DNA from: Colius striatus
Lineage: Eukaryota > Chordata > Aves > Coliiformes > Coliidae
Assembly: GCF_028858725.1 (NCBI RefSeq)
Contig: NC_084766.1
Coordinates: 24,158,501 to 24,222,500, forward strand
Length of the DNA: 64,000 bases
Reading direction: 5' to 3'
A model generated the notes under the pieces. That model saw only the letters and a list, made by a program, of their open reading frames with translations, had not been told where the DNA came from and made no database searches. The translations under genes and the position numbers were made by a program. Of this stretch, positions 35,467 through 52,988 are shown in pieces. Numbering within the stretch: position 1 is the stretch's first letter; each line of letters starts with the position of its first letter.

Positions 35467-35620
35467 GCCGAGCCCCAGCCGGGGCCGCACAGCAGCAGCC
35501 CCTGTCCCGCTGCCGCCGCCGCGCCGGGCCTGAGCCGCACCGCGCTTCCGTGAAGCCGCCAGGTACGCCGTGACGTCACCCGCGGCGCTGGCGCGCAGCC
35601 AATCACAAGAGCCGAGCTGG
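35467..35620 (-). promoter_or_regulatory. ZFYVE27: ZFYVE27 promoter with palindromic CRE and CCAAT
   Basis: A CpG-rich segment carries the full CRE palindrome TGACGTCA at 35571-35578, about 105 bp before the start codon, and a CCAAT box at 35599-35603. The pairing of CRE and CCAAT suggests a CREB/ATF and NF-Y driven housekeeping promoter. Confidence 0.6.
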
Positions 35621-36775
35621 AAAGGACTGGCAGAGGCCCCGCCCCCGCGCGGGAAAAAGGGCGGAAGTGGCCTCGGCGCCGGGCGCCCCGCCCCGGGGCC
35701 CCATCGCGTCCGGGCGCTGCCGAGCGGATTCGGGGCCCCGGCGGTTCGGCCCTGCTGTGCGGCTGAGCTGCGTCCCGGCCTGGCCCGCAGCCGGGTCTGC
35801 TACGCTCTAGGGCTCAGCGCCAGTCTGGGTCCGGTGCCAGTGCATTGGTCCCGCTCTGACCCTGCTCTGGGTCTGATCCTGCTCCGGGGCTCAGCCCCAG
35901 GCCGGGTCTCGGCGTGCTGCTTCCAGCTGTATCCGGGCACTGCGGGTTTGTCCCCATGGGCTCCATCGCTGGAGGGAGCCCTGGCTGTGCTGTCCCCACG
36001 CTGGCTCCTGGCTCCCAGCGATGCTCAGGGGGCCCTTGGCTGCATCCCTTTGCAAAAGGGGAGGCGCTATCCTATAATAGTCCATGCAATCTTGTTAACC
36101 TTATGCCAGCTCTCATGCTATGAGGGCAGCGCGGGCCTCCCTGCTGGTGCCGGCTGCCCGCAGCCTGTGGTGAGCACAGCATGTGTCACCGTGGGCAGAG
36201 GGCTGGAGGGCCTACCAACACCCCTGCCCCAGGTAGAGGTCCAGGGCTGATCCTTATTCCGATAGTGTGGCCCGGTGCCAGTGCCATCCCTGGGAGATGC
36301 TGCCCACCTCCAGCCTGCTCTCAACTCTCCAGGGCATGACTGGAACTCTCAGGGCATGACATGCAACTCTCAGCAGGGGCATGACTGTCTGCAGTGCCCA
36401 AGCGCCAGACAGAGAGCCTTTTCAGCCCAGAGGAATGCAGCTCCATCCTGTCACCAGCATATCCCTGCAGCCACACAGCCTCAGGGATCTGCAACACTGG
36501 GCAGTGGGAGCTGCCTGCACACATGAGCCCCGCCTCTGCAGGAGGCAGTCAGTGCCAGGGACAGCCCATCCCCAAGAGTCCCAACCAGGAGCGGTGGCTC
36601 AGCACCAGGAGCGTGCCCATGAGCCCAGAGAATACCAGGACGTTGTAAGGAAGACCAGAACCTTCAGGCAGGGAGGCCTCAGGGCACAGGGCTGTAGAGT
36701 AGGTGTGATCTCAGCTCAGACCCAGTCCCCAGCAGATCCCAGTCTGGGTACAAAGCCCCACTCAGTGAGCGCCAA
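35621..36775. other. ZFYVE27-MARVELD1 intergenic region
   Basis: No exon is recognised. The CpG-rich part at 35621-35910 continues the ZFYVE27 island. A low-GC patch with CCTATAATAGTCCATGCAATCTTG lies near 36070-36095. A three-copy imperfect tandem repeat of about 22 bp (words AACTCTC and GGGCATGAC) lies at 36322-36387. Confidence 0.5.
36322..36387 (+). repeat. Three imperfect tandem copies, about 22 bp
   Basis: The unit contains AACTCTC followed by GGGCATGAC, repeated three times with small changes in length between copies. No coding role is apparent. Confidence 0.7.
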
Positions 36776-36781
36776 CATTGC

Positions 36782-36787
36782 TTTATT
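36782..36787 (-). terminator. MARVELD1: MARVELD1 poly(A) signal
   Basis: AATAAA on the minus strand, which would give MARVELD1 a 3' UTR of about 1.9 kb (36775-38704). No other gene is recognised in that stretch. The long UTR is inferred from absence of an earlier canonical signal. Confidence 0.6.
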
Positions 36788-38704
36788 TAGAAAGTGACTC
36801 CATAGGCACTGGAGAGTGGGCTTGAGGGAAACAGGGCTGGCATGACAGGCGAGGGTGTGGAAAGCTGAGGAAAGGCACTTGTGGTGGCAGAAGCTCCATT
36901 GGGCAGCCTGGGCAAGGGGCTGCATCAGAGCAGGCAGGGGCGGCAGTGTCGGGGACCAGCCCTGACACAGGGCAGAGACAACACATCCTGCCCAGGGGTA
37001 GGCGGCTGAGGGGTTGGCAGGGCCCCTGAGCACCAGCGGGGATCATCTTCATGGTGGAAGCACTGACTCAGTGCCACTTCCAGACTTCTCCAAGCCCCAG
37101 GGGCACCACGGCTGTGGCTCTCCACACCAAAATAAGGCACTAAGAAACCCCAGGCAACAGCCAGGGCTCGTGGACAGCTGCTGGGGACACGTCCTGCTGA
37201 TCTGAGCCCACGCAGAGACGGGGTTGACCCCCCTCACACCAGGAGCAACAGAGAGGACCTGCCTCCAGGCAGGGTGAGGAGTGCTTGTGGCAGGGCAGCC
37301 CCGGTGCGATGCTCCTCCAGAAATTATCAGTCTCTGGCCGCACATTGCTCCCATTGGCCCTACACGGCCTCCTCAGAGATTGGCGCTTGGTGGGCTGTGG
37401 AGGCTGATCCAGACTGTGCTGGCCCTGCTGCTGCCATCCTCTTCTCCTACTCCCCGAGATAGGCCATGTCCCCACAACGCCTCACCCCAGCTGCCCGGGG
37501 GCCATAGTGCCAGCAGCAGCCCAGCACCACCATGCTGCTGCACTCACCCTTCCTCTTCGCCTCGCCACAGCCTCCGGGCAGCGCGGGGCCCCGAGATGGA
37601 GCCAGAGAGTCTCCAGATGAGAGCTTTCTGGGATGCACCAAGTGGCAGAGCCAAGCAGAGCCGTGGGTCGGTCTCCAACGCCATCGGCGAGGCCGTGCCT
37701 GTCTGTGTTGGAGCAGCTGTGCCTCGGCTCAGGCCTGGGGGCTCTGGGTGGCTCAGAGCCATGAACCTCACTGTGGGAGGGCAGGGACCAAGAATGACGC
37801 GGTGCCCCGTGCCCTTTGACACCAGGAGCACCTGGTCCTGTGCTGGGGAAGCACAAACACCAAGGCTAGAGGAATTTAGACCCTGCCCAGGGTCACAGAA
37901 CCAGGCTATGGGCCCACTCACCCTTCCTCTCACCCTGCAGCAGCAGAGGCCTTGCTGCCCTTGCTGTGTGGGATCAGCCCCCAAATGGGAACAGCATGCC
38001 CAGGGGCCGGGGGTGAGGGTGACACAGAGTCAGGCTGTGCGGGACCAGGGTGTCTCCTCACCCCCAGAGCATGGGGCAGGGAAGGGCTGAACCCTGCAGG
38101 GCTCCGGCAAGACGGCAGACGTGTTCAGGCCAGACAGGAGGAGGGGCCCAGGCTGGGGAAATCGAGATCAGAGCCTCCTTTAGGGAGCTGCAGAGACACT
38201 GCACAGCTGGGAACAGCAGGAGGGGGCTGCCAGCGTGTCGGGTGTGGTGGGGTTATGCCTACCCAACCCCACCACACACCACTGGCCCCTGCTCAGCTCC
38301 CCCAGGCCACCCTCTACCCTGGGGACAGGTTGGTACCCACCTGAGCATGCAGCATCTGCAAGTCCAGGAGCAGGAGAGTTGGGCAGGGGCCCCAGGGGGT
38401 TCTTGAAAACTGGGGACCCTCTTAGGGGTCTCTGCTTGAGTCATTCCACTTGCAACGGCCTAAGTCTGTCCGGGGGTGTGAGAGAGGCTTTGTGCAGCAG
38501 TTGGGTGTCCACGTCGTCTTGGCAGGACGCAGGGGAAGCCGTGCTAGGGGAAGGCCTCTGTGTCCATCCATCTGTGCAGGAGCCTCTGGAGGAAGCGTGG
38601 TGCAGTCAGCCGGGAGGGGATGGGGCGGCAGGGTCGCTTTGTCCCAAAGCAGGGCTGCGCTCCACCCGCGGGTGAGGAGAAGGGGAGCCGAGTGTCGCGG
38701 GGTC

Positions 38705-39235
38705 TCAGATGATGTCGCGTTGGTCCCGGCAGCGTCGTGACAGACAGTAGAGCCCAGAGAAGAGGTACAGGCAGGCAGCGATGCCCCCGCAAACGGACGC
38801 ACTCAGGTAGGCACCGTAGAGGCAGTGCTGGCTGTAGCCCGGCAGGTTGCAGTAGCTTTTCTGCCTGGCCTTGTAGCCCATGATGCCGGTGGCGGCTGCG
38901 TAGAGCCCCACACCCAGCGCCAGGTCATGCACCAGGTTAGTGAGGAGCCAGCGGGAGCCCAGCCAGGGCACCAGCGCCCAGCGTCCCAGGAGGCTCAGCC
39001 CGAAGAGTGCCAGGGTGAGGAGCCAGACCAGGACCGCGGCGAAGAGGGCGAAGTGGGCCGCCCCCTCGTACTTGTGAGCGGCCACCGTCACCCAGAAGGC
39101 AGCGCCCAGCGCCAGCTGCCCCAGGCGCAGCAAGCCCAGCGGGCTCCGTAGGTAGGCGCGGTGAAGGCTGAGGGAGTCGCGGGCCGGCGGCGGCCCCGGA
39201 GGCGGCGGCACAGCCGGGGGAGCCGTACGGGCCAT
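38705..39235 (-). CDS. MARVELD1: MARVEL domain-containing protein 1
   Basis: Small four-helix MARVEL membrane protein linked in mammals to cell adhesion, cytoskeleton and nuclear processes. A single coding exon gives 176 aa; human is about 173. After a Pro-rich start (MARTAPPAVPPPPGPPPAR) the family signature LRSPLGLLRLGQL leads into four membrane segments at about residues 38-55, 64-85, 95-115 and 140-165. Between the last two lies the conserved loop motif KSYCNLPGYSQHCLYGAYL. It ends CRDQRDII. The start codon lies in a CpG island shared head-to-head with AVPI1. Paralogue confusion is unlikely given synteny with ZFYVE27 and AVPI1. Confidence 0.94.
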   Translation of the reverse strand: MARTAPPAVPPPPGPPPARDSLSLHRAYLRSPLGLLRLGQLALGAAFWVTVAAHKYEGAAHFALFAAVLVWLLTLALFGLSLLGRWALVPWLGSRWLLTNLVHDLALGVGLYAAATGIMGYKARQKSYCNLPGYSQHCLYGAYLSASVCGGIAACLYLFSGLYCLSRRCRDQRDII

Positions 39236-40244
39236 GGCGGGGTCCTGCCTGCTCCGGCGCAGTTTGGGCGGGACTCAGAGTCCCGGCAGCGACTTCCTCC
39301 CCCGACCGCTGCCAAACATCTGGCTCCTAACGGTCCTCCCCGAGCGGGGCCTCTCGTCTCCCCGCCCCGTCCCGCCCCGCCTCCGCGCCCCGCCGCGCCT
39401 CCCGACGGCCCCACCGGACAGCGCGGTGCCGCCGCGGATGCCTGCCGCCGTCGCCGGAAGGGGTCGCCGCCCCTGCCTCCTCTTCACCTCCCACGCCGTC
39501 CTGTCCCGTCCCGTCCCGCCGGGAGGGGCGGCCGCGCCGCGCGAAGCGGGACCAGGCGGCGGGAGGCAGCGGGATGGGAGGCAAGGGCGGGGCGGGGGGG
39601 TGAGAGCAGGACCCCGCGCGGCAGGCGGCGGGGGGCGCGCGCCGGGGTTCCCCCTACGTCACCAGGGATTCCCTCTCGCGTGACGCGCGGCCGGGGCGGG
39701 GCCGCGCCCGCCGCACCCGCAGCGCCCGGGCGCCGTCACTGGCGCCACGTGTGCCCCCGCCGGGAGGCGGGGCGGCCGCGCCCCTCGCCGCCCATTGGCC
39801 CCGGGGGCGGGAGGCGGGCGCGGATCGGCGGCGGGGCGGGGCGCGCCGGGGGAACGAGCGCGGCAGCGGTCCCGGTGCGGCGGCGCGGAGGGGCTGCGGT
39901 AGCCCAGCGGCCGCACGGCGGACCTGTGCCCGCCGGCTCTGTGCGAGGGACTGGCGGCAGCGCGAAAGTGGGTCACGACGGGGCAGCAGCGCCTCGGGCA
40001 CCGGCGGGGCGGGACCGGACCTGACCTGGGTGCGGCGGCCCGAGCAGGGCGCCTCCCGCGTTCCTGGGCGGCCCCGCCCGGGCGGTTGGCCTCCCGCCCG
40101 GCGCCCCAGCCCGCCCTCTCCCTGCGGCCGCCGCGCGTCCCTCCCCCGCCGCCTGCCCTTCCTCACTGGGCATCCGCGCTGGATCCCGGGAGAGGCGGGC
40201 CGGCTCGGACGCCGTCTCTCCGGCAGCCGGCGGCGACCGGGGCT
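39236..40244. promoter_or_regulatory. Bidirectional CpG-island promoter of MARVELD1 and AVPI1
   Basis: About 1 kb of dense CpG separates the divergent start codons of MARVELD1 (39235, minus) and AVPI1 (40245, plus). It contains an inverted CCAAT box (ATTGG, 39794-39798), many GC boxes and a CRE-like ACGTCA near 39655. Human AVPI1 has a non-coding first exon; a counterpart probably lies near 39850-40100 but its borders are not clear. Confidence 0.65.
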
Positions 40245-40682
40245 ATGGGCACGCCGGCCTCGGTGGTGAGCGATCCTCCGAGGCGGGCGGCGCCCGCAGC
40301 CCGCGGCCGCAAGCGGGCCTCGGCCAACATCTTCCAGGGCGTGGGGCTGCCGGAGCTGCGGAGCCTGTTCCGGAGCGGCGGGGCCGAGCGGGCCGAGGAG
40401 CGCGCCCGCCTCGTCTGGCGGTACGCGGGCCAGCGGCGCATGGTGCGCGCCCTGCGGCGGCTCCGGGGGCGGCGGCGGCCGGCCCGGCCCGGCGGCGGAA
40501 TGGCGGCTCTGCGGCGCTTCAGCCGCCTGCGGTAGGTGCGGGCCGGGCCGGTGGGGAAAGTGGGAGGGGGTCGGGGAAGCGTGGCCGGAGCGCGCCGCCG
40601 ACACACATCTCGTCCCCGCAGGATCGCGGAGAAGGAGCCCGGTGGCGACGGCGGGGCCGAGCTGCCCTCGAGGTCCACGTGA
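40245..40682 (+). CDS. AVPI1: Arginine vasopressin-induced protein 1, short C-terminus
   Basis: Small vasopressin-inducible cytoplasmic protein (VIP32), reported to modulate MAP-kinase signalling and the cell cycle. Exons 40245-40531 and 40622-40682 meet in phase 2 with GTAGGT/GCAG sites and give 115 aa. The first exon matches human AVPI1: MGTPASVVS, RGRKRASANIFQ, AEERARLVWRYAG and LKRLR-like LRRLRGRRRP, ending FSRLR. The second exon continues RIAEKEPGG and stops after 20 codons, whereas human continues to 147 aa with a basic tail. Composition is extremely GC- and Arg-rich, and the last exon shows almost no similarity beyond the splice-junction RI. Identity is certain from the N-terminus and synteny; the short end reflects real divergence or, less likely, an assembly or annotation limit. 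Confidence 0.9.
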
Positions 40683-40780
40683 ACGGCCACGCCGTGGAGG
40701 AGCGGGGCTGCCGGCCAGCGGCTGCCAGGCCACCAGGACTCCCTGAGGACACCCAGTGTAGTGGACAGGGTGCAGTGGTG

Positions 40781-40786
40781 AATAAA
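40781..40786 (+). terminator. AVPI1: AVPI1 poly(A) signal
   Basis: AATAAA about 100 bp after the AVPI1 stop codon, giving a very short 3' UTR. The convergent PI4K2A transcript probably ends only 150-200 bp beyond. Confidence 0.85.
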
Positions 40787-40949
40787 TGCTGGACGGTGGT
40801 GGCTGCGTCAGGCTCTGGCTACGTCCTGCCACCCCCTGGCCTTACCCGGGGGCGGCAGCACCTGGGTCGGGCCCTTGTACCAGGCTCTGTGTGAGCACAA
40901 CGGCCCCAATCAGCTCTGGGGTGTGGCAGAGAGATGGAGGCAGCCAGGT

Positions 40950-42362
40950 GAACAGTGGCTCTGTTATTCAGATGGTTGCATGGTTTAAATACATTACATA
41001 CATTTCTACAGTGCATTAGAACAATACATTTTGGGTCAGTCAGAGATGCAGCCGGGCCTGGCTGGGGAGCTAGGGCCTCACACTGCCTAACCTGTGCTTG
41101 CACTGCCAGTGCTGAGCTCCCTCCCCATAGAGGAGACAAGGGAGCTGCTCTCCCCTCCCAGGCTCAACTAACAGTGCCCAAACTCACCTTCATTCCCACC
41201 CCTCCACTCCCTAAAGATGGGCTAACAGGACAGCCAGACCCAACACCAGCTTCCTTCAGCAGCAGGAGAAGCTGCAGCTCAAGGCAGGCAGATGCAGCAG
41301 CAGCCCTGCTACCATTTGATACAATACAAGCTCAGCAGCTCTTAAGAGCCCACTGCCTCCCCTGCCCCCCACAGGCCTGTGAGATTGTCAGCACTGGGGC
41401 ATCTGTGAGCCCATGCTGGCCTCCCCCTGCTCCCATCAACACCCTCCACCCATGCAGTAGAGCCCATGCAGCCCTTTCCCACAGTCCCCTGCCCCTCACA
41501 GGGGCCCTAGGCACAGACAAGGCTGGCACTGTGCTGGCTGCACAGCAGCCAGGGAGTTTTCTGGGTGCTGGGGCAAAAGCCAAGCAAGGACAGGCATCGA
41601 GACCTGGCAGGAGGGATGGGCTGAGGCAGCAGCGAGGGAGAGGGTGCTCACACCTACCCTTGGCCCTCTCCACCTAAGGGGGATGTTCCCACAATGAGGG
41701 GGCACTAAGCTGCAGCCCATGCCCAAGTTGTCTGCCCTTCACAAAGGCAAGCCAGCACCTCTTTCCCCTTCCTGTCTAACTGCACCCAAGCCATCCCCAC
41801 GAGTCTTCTGTCCCCTCCTCAAGCCCCCAGCCAGAGAACAGCCATTCATTGCGGTCCCCGCTGCACCAGCGGGAACTCCCCCTGAGGAAAGCAGCGTGCA
41901 TGGGGTTGGGGCACAGGAGGGACAGCCAGGGGAGGAGCACAGCACACCCTCAGGGCAAAGGGAGGGGACAGAAGCTGCTACAGGCCTGCCCAGCCTGGCA
42001 GCCAGCAGGACAGGCAAGAAAAGGGACAGTGGCTGGCGTGAAGGGGCAGGACAGATCCTGGCCCGAGCAGCCTGCTCATCCCAGCCTCAAGTAGGCTGCT
42101 CAGAACCACATGCAGGCTGAGGCAGGGACAGGGGCTCAGCCACACCACACCTCCTGCTGGGCTCTGCCCCAGTCAGGGCACTGAGCACCCACACAGCTGG
42201 GGAAGGCCTGTGCCTGCCCTGCCTGGATCCTCAGGCTCAGCTGCAGGTTCCTCCAGCCGCTCCAGGCAGAAGGTGGAGTCCCAGCCCCAGGAGCCAGCCC
42301 TGGCCCTGCTCCTCTCCAAGTGCTAGTCCGAGGTGGCCAAGCCCTGCCCCCAGCTGCCCGAG
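40950..42362 (-). other. PI4K2A: PI4K2A 3' UTR (inferred)
   Basis: About 1.4 kb without another gene lies between the PI4K2A stop and AVPI1. I found no canonical AATAAA or ATTAAA on the minus strand. An AT-rich patch at 40960-41030, with AATAAC and TTTAAA words, is the likely 3' end. The border is therefore approximate. Confidence 0.45.
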
Positions 42363-48690
<6,328 letters not shown>

Positions 48691-48779
48691 CGGATCCTTG
48701 CGCCACCCGCATCGCCCGCACCGCCTGGGATCTGCACTGCGCCCGCGGGCATCGCCAGGCGCCTCACGGTGCGGCGGGC

Positions 48780-49404
48780 GTGCGTCGCCCGTGGGTGCAT
48801 GGACACGGTGGGGCGTGCATGCATCGCCCGTGGGTGCGTGGACACAGTGGGGCGTGCATGCATCGCCCGTGGGTGCATGGACACGGTGGAGCGTGCATGC
48901 ATCGCCCGTGGGTGCGTGGACACAGTGGGGCGTGCATGCATCGCCCGTGAGTGCATGGGCACGGTGGGGCGTGCATGCATCGCCCGTGGGTGTGTGGACA
49001 TGGTGGGGCATGCATGCATCGCCCGTGGGTGCATGGACACGGTGGGGCGTGCATGCATCGCCCGTGGGTGCGTGGACACAGTGGGGCGTGCATGCATCGC
49101 CCGTGGGTGTGTGGACATGGTGGGGCATGCATGCATCGCCCGTGGGTGCGTGGACACGGTGGGGCGTACGTGGATCGCCCGTGGGGGTGTGGACACGGTG
49201 GGGCGTGCATGCTTCGGCCGTGGGTGCGTGGACATGGTGGGGCATGCATGCATCGCCCGTGGGTGCGTGGACACGGTGGGGCGTACGTGGATCGCCCGTG
49301 GGGGTGTGGACACGGTGGGGCGTGCATGCTTCGGCCGTGGGTGCGTGGTCACAGGGGGGCGTGCATGCATTGCCCCTGAGTGCGTGGGCATGGTGGGGCG
49401 GTGG
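48780..49404 (+). repeat. 39-bp minisatellite, about 16 copies, in MORN4 intron 1
   Basis: The unit reads approximately CATCGCCCGTGGGTGCGTGG then ACACGGTGGGGCGTGCATG. Copies start at regular 39-bp steps (48786, 48825, 48864 and so on to 49371). Divergence is mostly single bases; the last copies degrade near 49404. A higher-order 117-bp pattern (three units) is visible: the block with CGTACGTGG and GCTTCGGCC variants at about 49160-49277 recurs at about 49277-49394. Since 39 is a multiple of three, all frames stay open on both strands and give long 13-residue-repeat frames that look like proteins but are not supported as genes. GCGTGCATGCAT stretches alternate purine and pyrimidine. Confidence 0.95.
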
Positions 49405-51630
<2,226 letters not shown>

Positions 51631-52640
51631 CCCTCTGCTGCTGCAGCAGGGACCCCCACACAGGGCACTGACTGGCCTCATTGTCCCTGGAGCAGGGATG
51701 TGGCATTGCTGGGTGTGCCCCTGCCCTCTGTCCCCACCAAGCCCCCCCTGCCAAAACCCCACTGGTGTGGGGGAATGGGGCCCTCCGCTCTACACCCAAG
51801 TGCCCTGGGGCAGCCGTGGTGCCTTTTCTCTCTGGCTATAGCCTTGGCACCTGCCAGAGCAGCAGTGGGACAGGGTGGCCCAGGCTTGGCCCCTCTGCAC
51901 CCCCAGGAAGGCTGTGGACCACCAGGGCTGCTAGCCTTCTGCAGAGGATGAAACGGGTGTAGAGGCTGGGCCCTGGCCCCTCTGCCAGGGTGCTACTGGC
52001 TGGACCACACACCCATGGAGGGGCAGCTCTTGTCCTGCTTCACTACCCTGGTCCTGAGGCAGGGCGGGCACCCCGTGGCCTGTGCCCTTAGCTCTGGGTG
52101 ACTGGCCATCCCCCTGCGTGCCCTGACACAGTGTCCTCAAAGAACCCAGCTGATCTGCTGTGTCCCCCTCATCCCTGTGCCAATCCAGCCCTTCCACTGC
52201 CTCGGGGACATCTGCAGCAGCATCCCCACCAACGGGGATGCCCAACCTGGGCCGTGTCAGCTGCATGCTGGGGAAAGGCAGGAGCAGGGTCAGCAGGAGC
52301 CTGGGCTGAGGGGTGTGATGAGGGCTGTGTGGGGTGCCAGGTCTGGGGCAGGGGGCCTGGGCAGGATGGGCAGGGATAGGGGCATGGCGAGGGGGCAGAT
52401 GGGGGAGGCTGGGGACACACAGCTCCCCATCATGCACCCCACATGCGTCCTTCACCTCCCTGGTGTGGGCTCACCTCCAGCCCTGGTGGAGCCTGACTGG
52501 CTGTGGCACAGGGTCCCAGCAGCCCCAGCAGCCTGGTGGTGGCTGTGGGGACTGTGCCCTTGATGCCAGTCTCTGCAGCCACCGGTCCCGTGCCTTGCCG
52601 TGACCCTGCCTTGTGCTGCTGCCTGCACAGGACTCAGCTG

Positions 52641-52646
52641 AGTAAA
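52641..52646 (+). terminator. MORN4: Probable MORN4 poly(A) signal (AGTAAA)
   Basis: AGTAAA lies about 1 kb after the stop, followed by a T-rich stretch at 52673-52682. A convergent HOGA1 AATAAA lies only about 110 bp further, so the two genes end almost back-to-back. Confidence 0.5.
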
Positions 52647-52755
52647 CCGTGTTGCCAAAAAACTTCTGAAGTGTCTTTTTTTGCTGGGAGCAGGGACCAG
52701 GCTGGGGGCTGCTTGTGTGGGCAGGACTGCACACATGGAGCTGAGGAGCAGCAGG

Positions 52756-52761
52756 TTTATT
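52756..52761 (-). terminator. HOGA1: HOGA1 poly(A) signal
   Basis: AATAAA on the minus strand about 230 bp after the HOGA1 stop codon. Confidence 0.8.
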
Positions 52762-52988
52762 CCCAGCTCACAGTGCAGAGATCCATCCTTTCCCAGGTGG
52801 GAACGGCAGGACCCCAGGTGGGGTTGCCAAGGTGTCCAGGGGGTGCTGTGTGTTCCCCCTACCCTCTCTGTGCAGGGCAGCCCTATCCAGCAGGAAGGAG
52901 TGAGATGAGGGATTTTCTCCTGGTCATGTCCCGATGTCCCCACCCGGCTCCTGTGCCTTCCTGGTGCTGGAAAGGGGCAGGGAGGCCC

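Noticed and set aside
36788-38704. Possible extra gene in the long stretch below MARVELD1
   Set aside because: No conserved frame found; simplest reading is the MARVELD1 3' UTR ending at the AATAAA at 36782.
39654-40832. A 392-codon minus-strand open frame over the AVPI1 promoter and exons
   Set aside because: Arg/Pro-rich CpG-island frame antisense to AVPI1 with no conserved motif.
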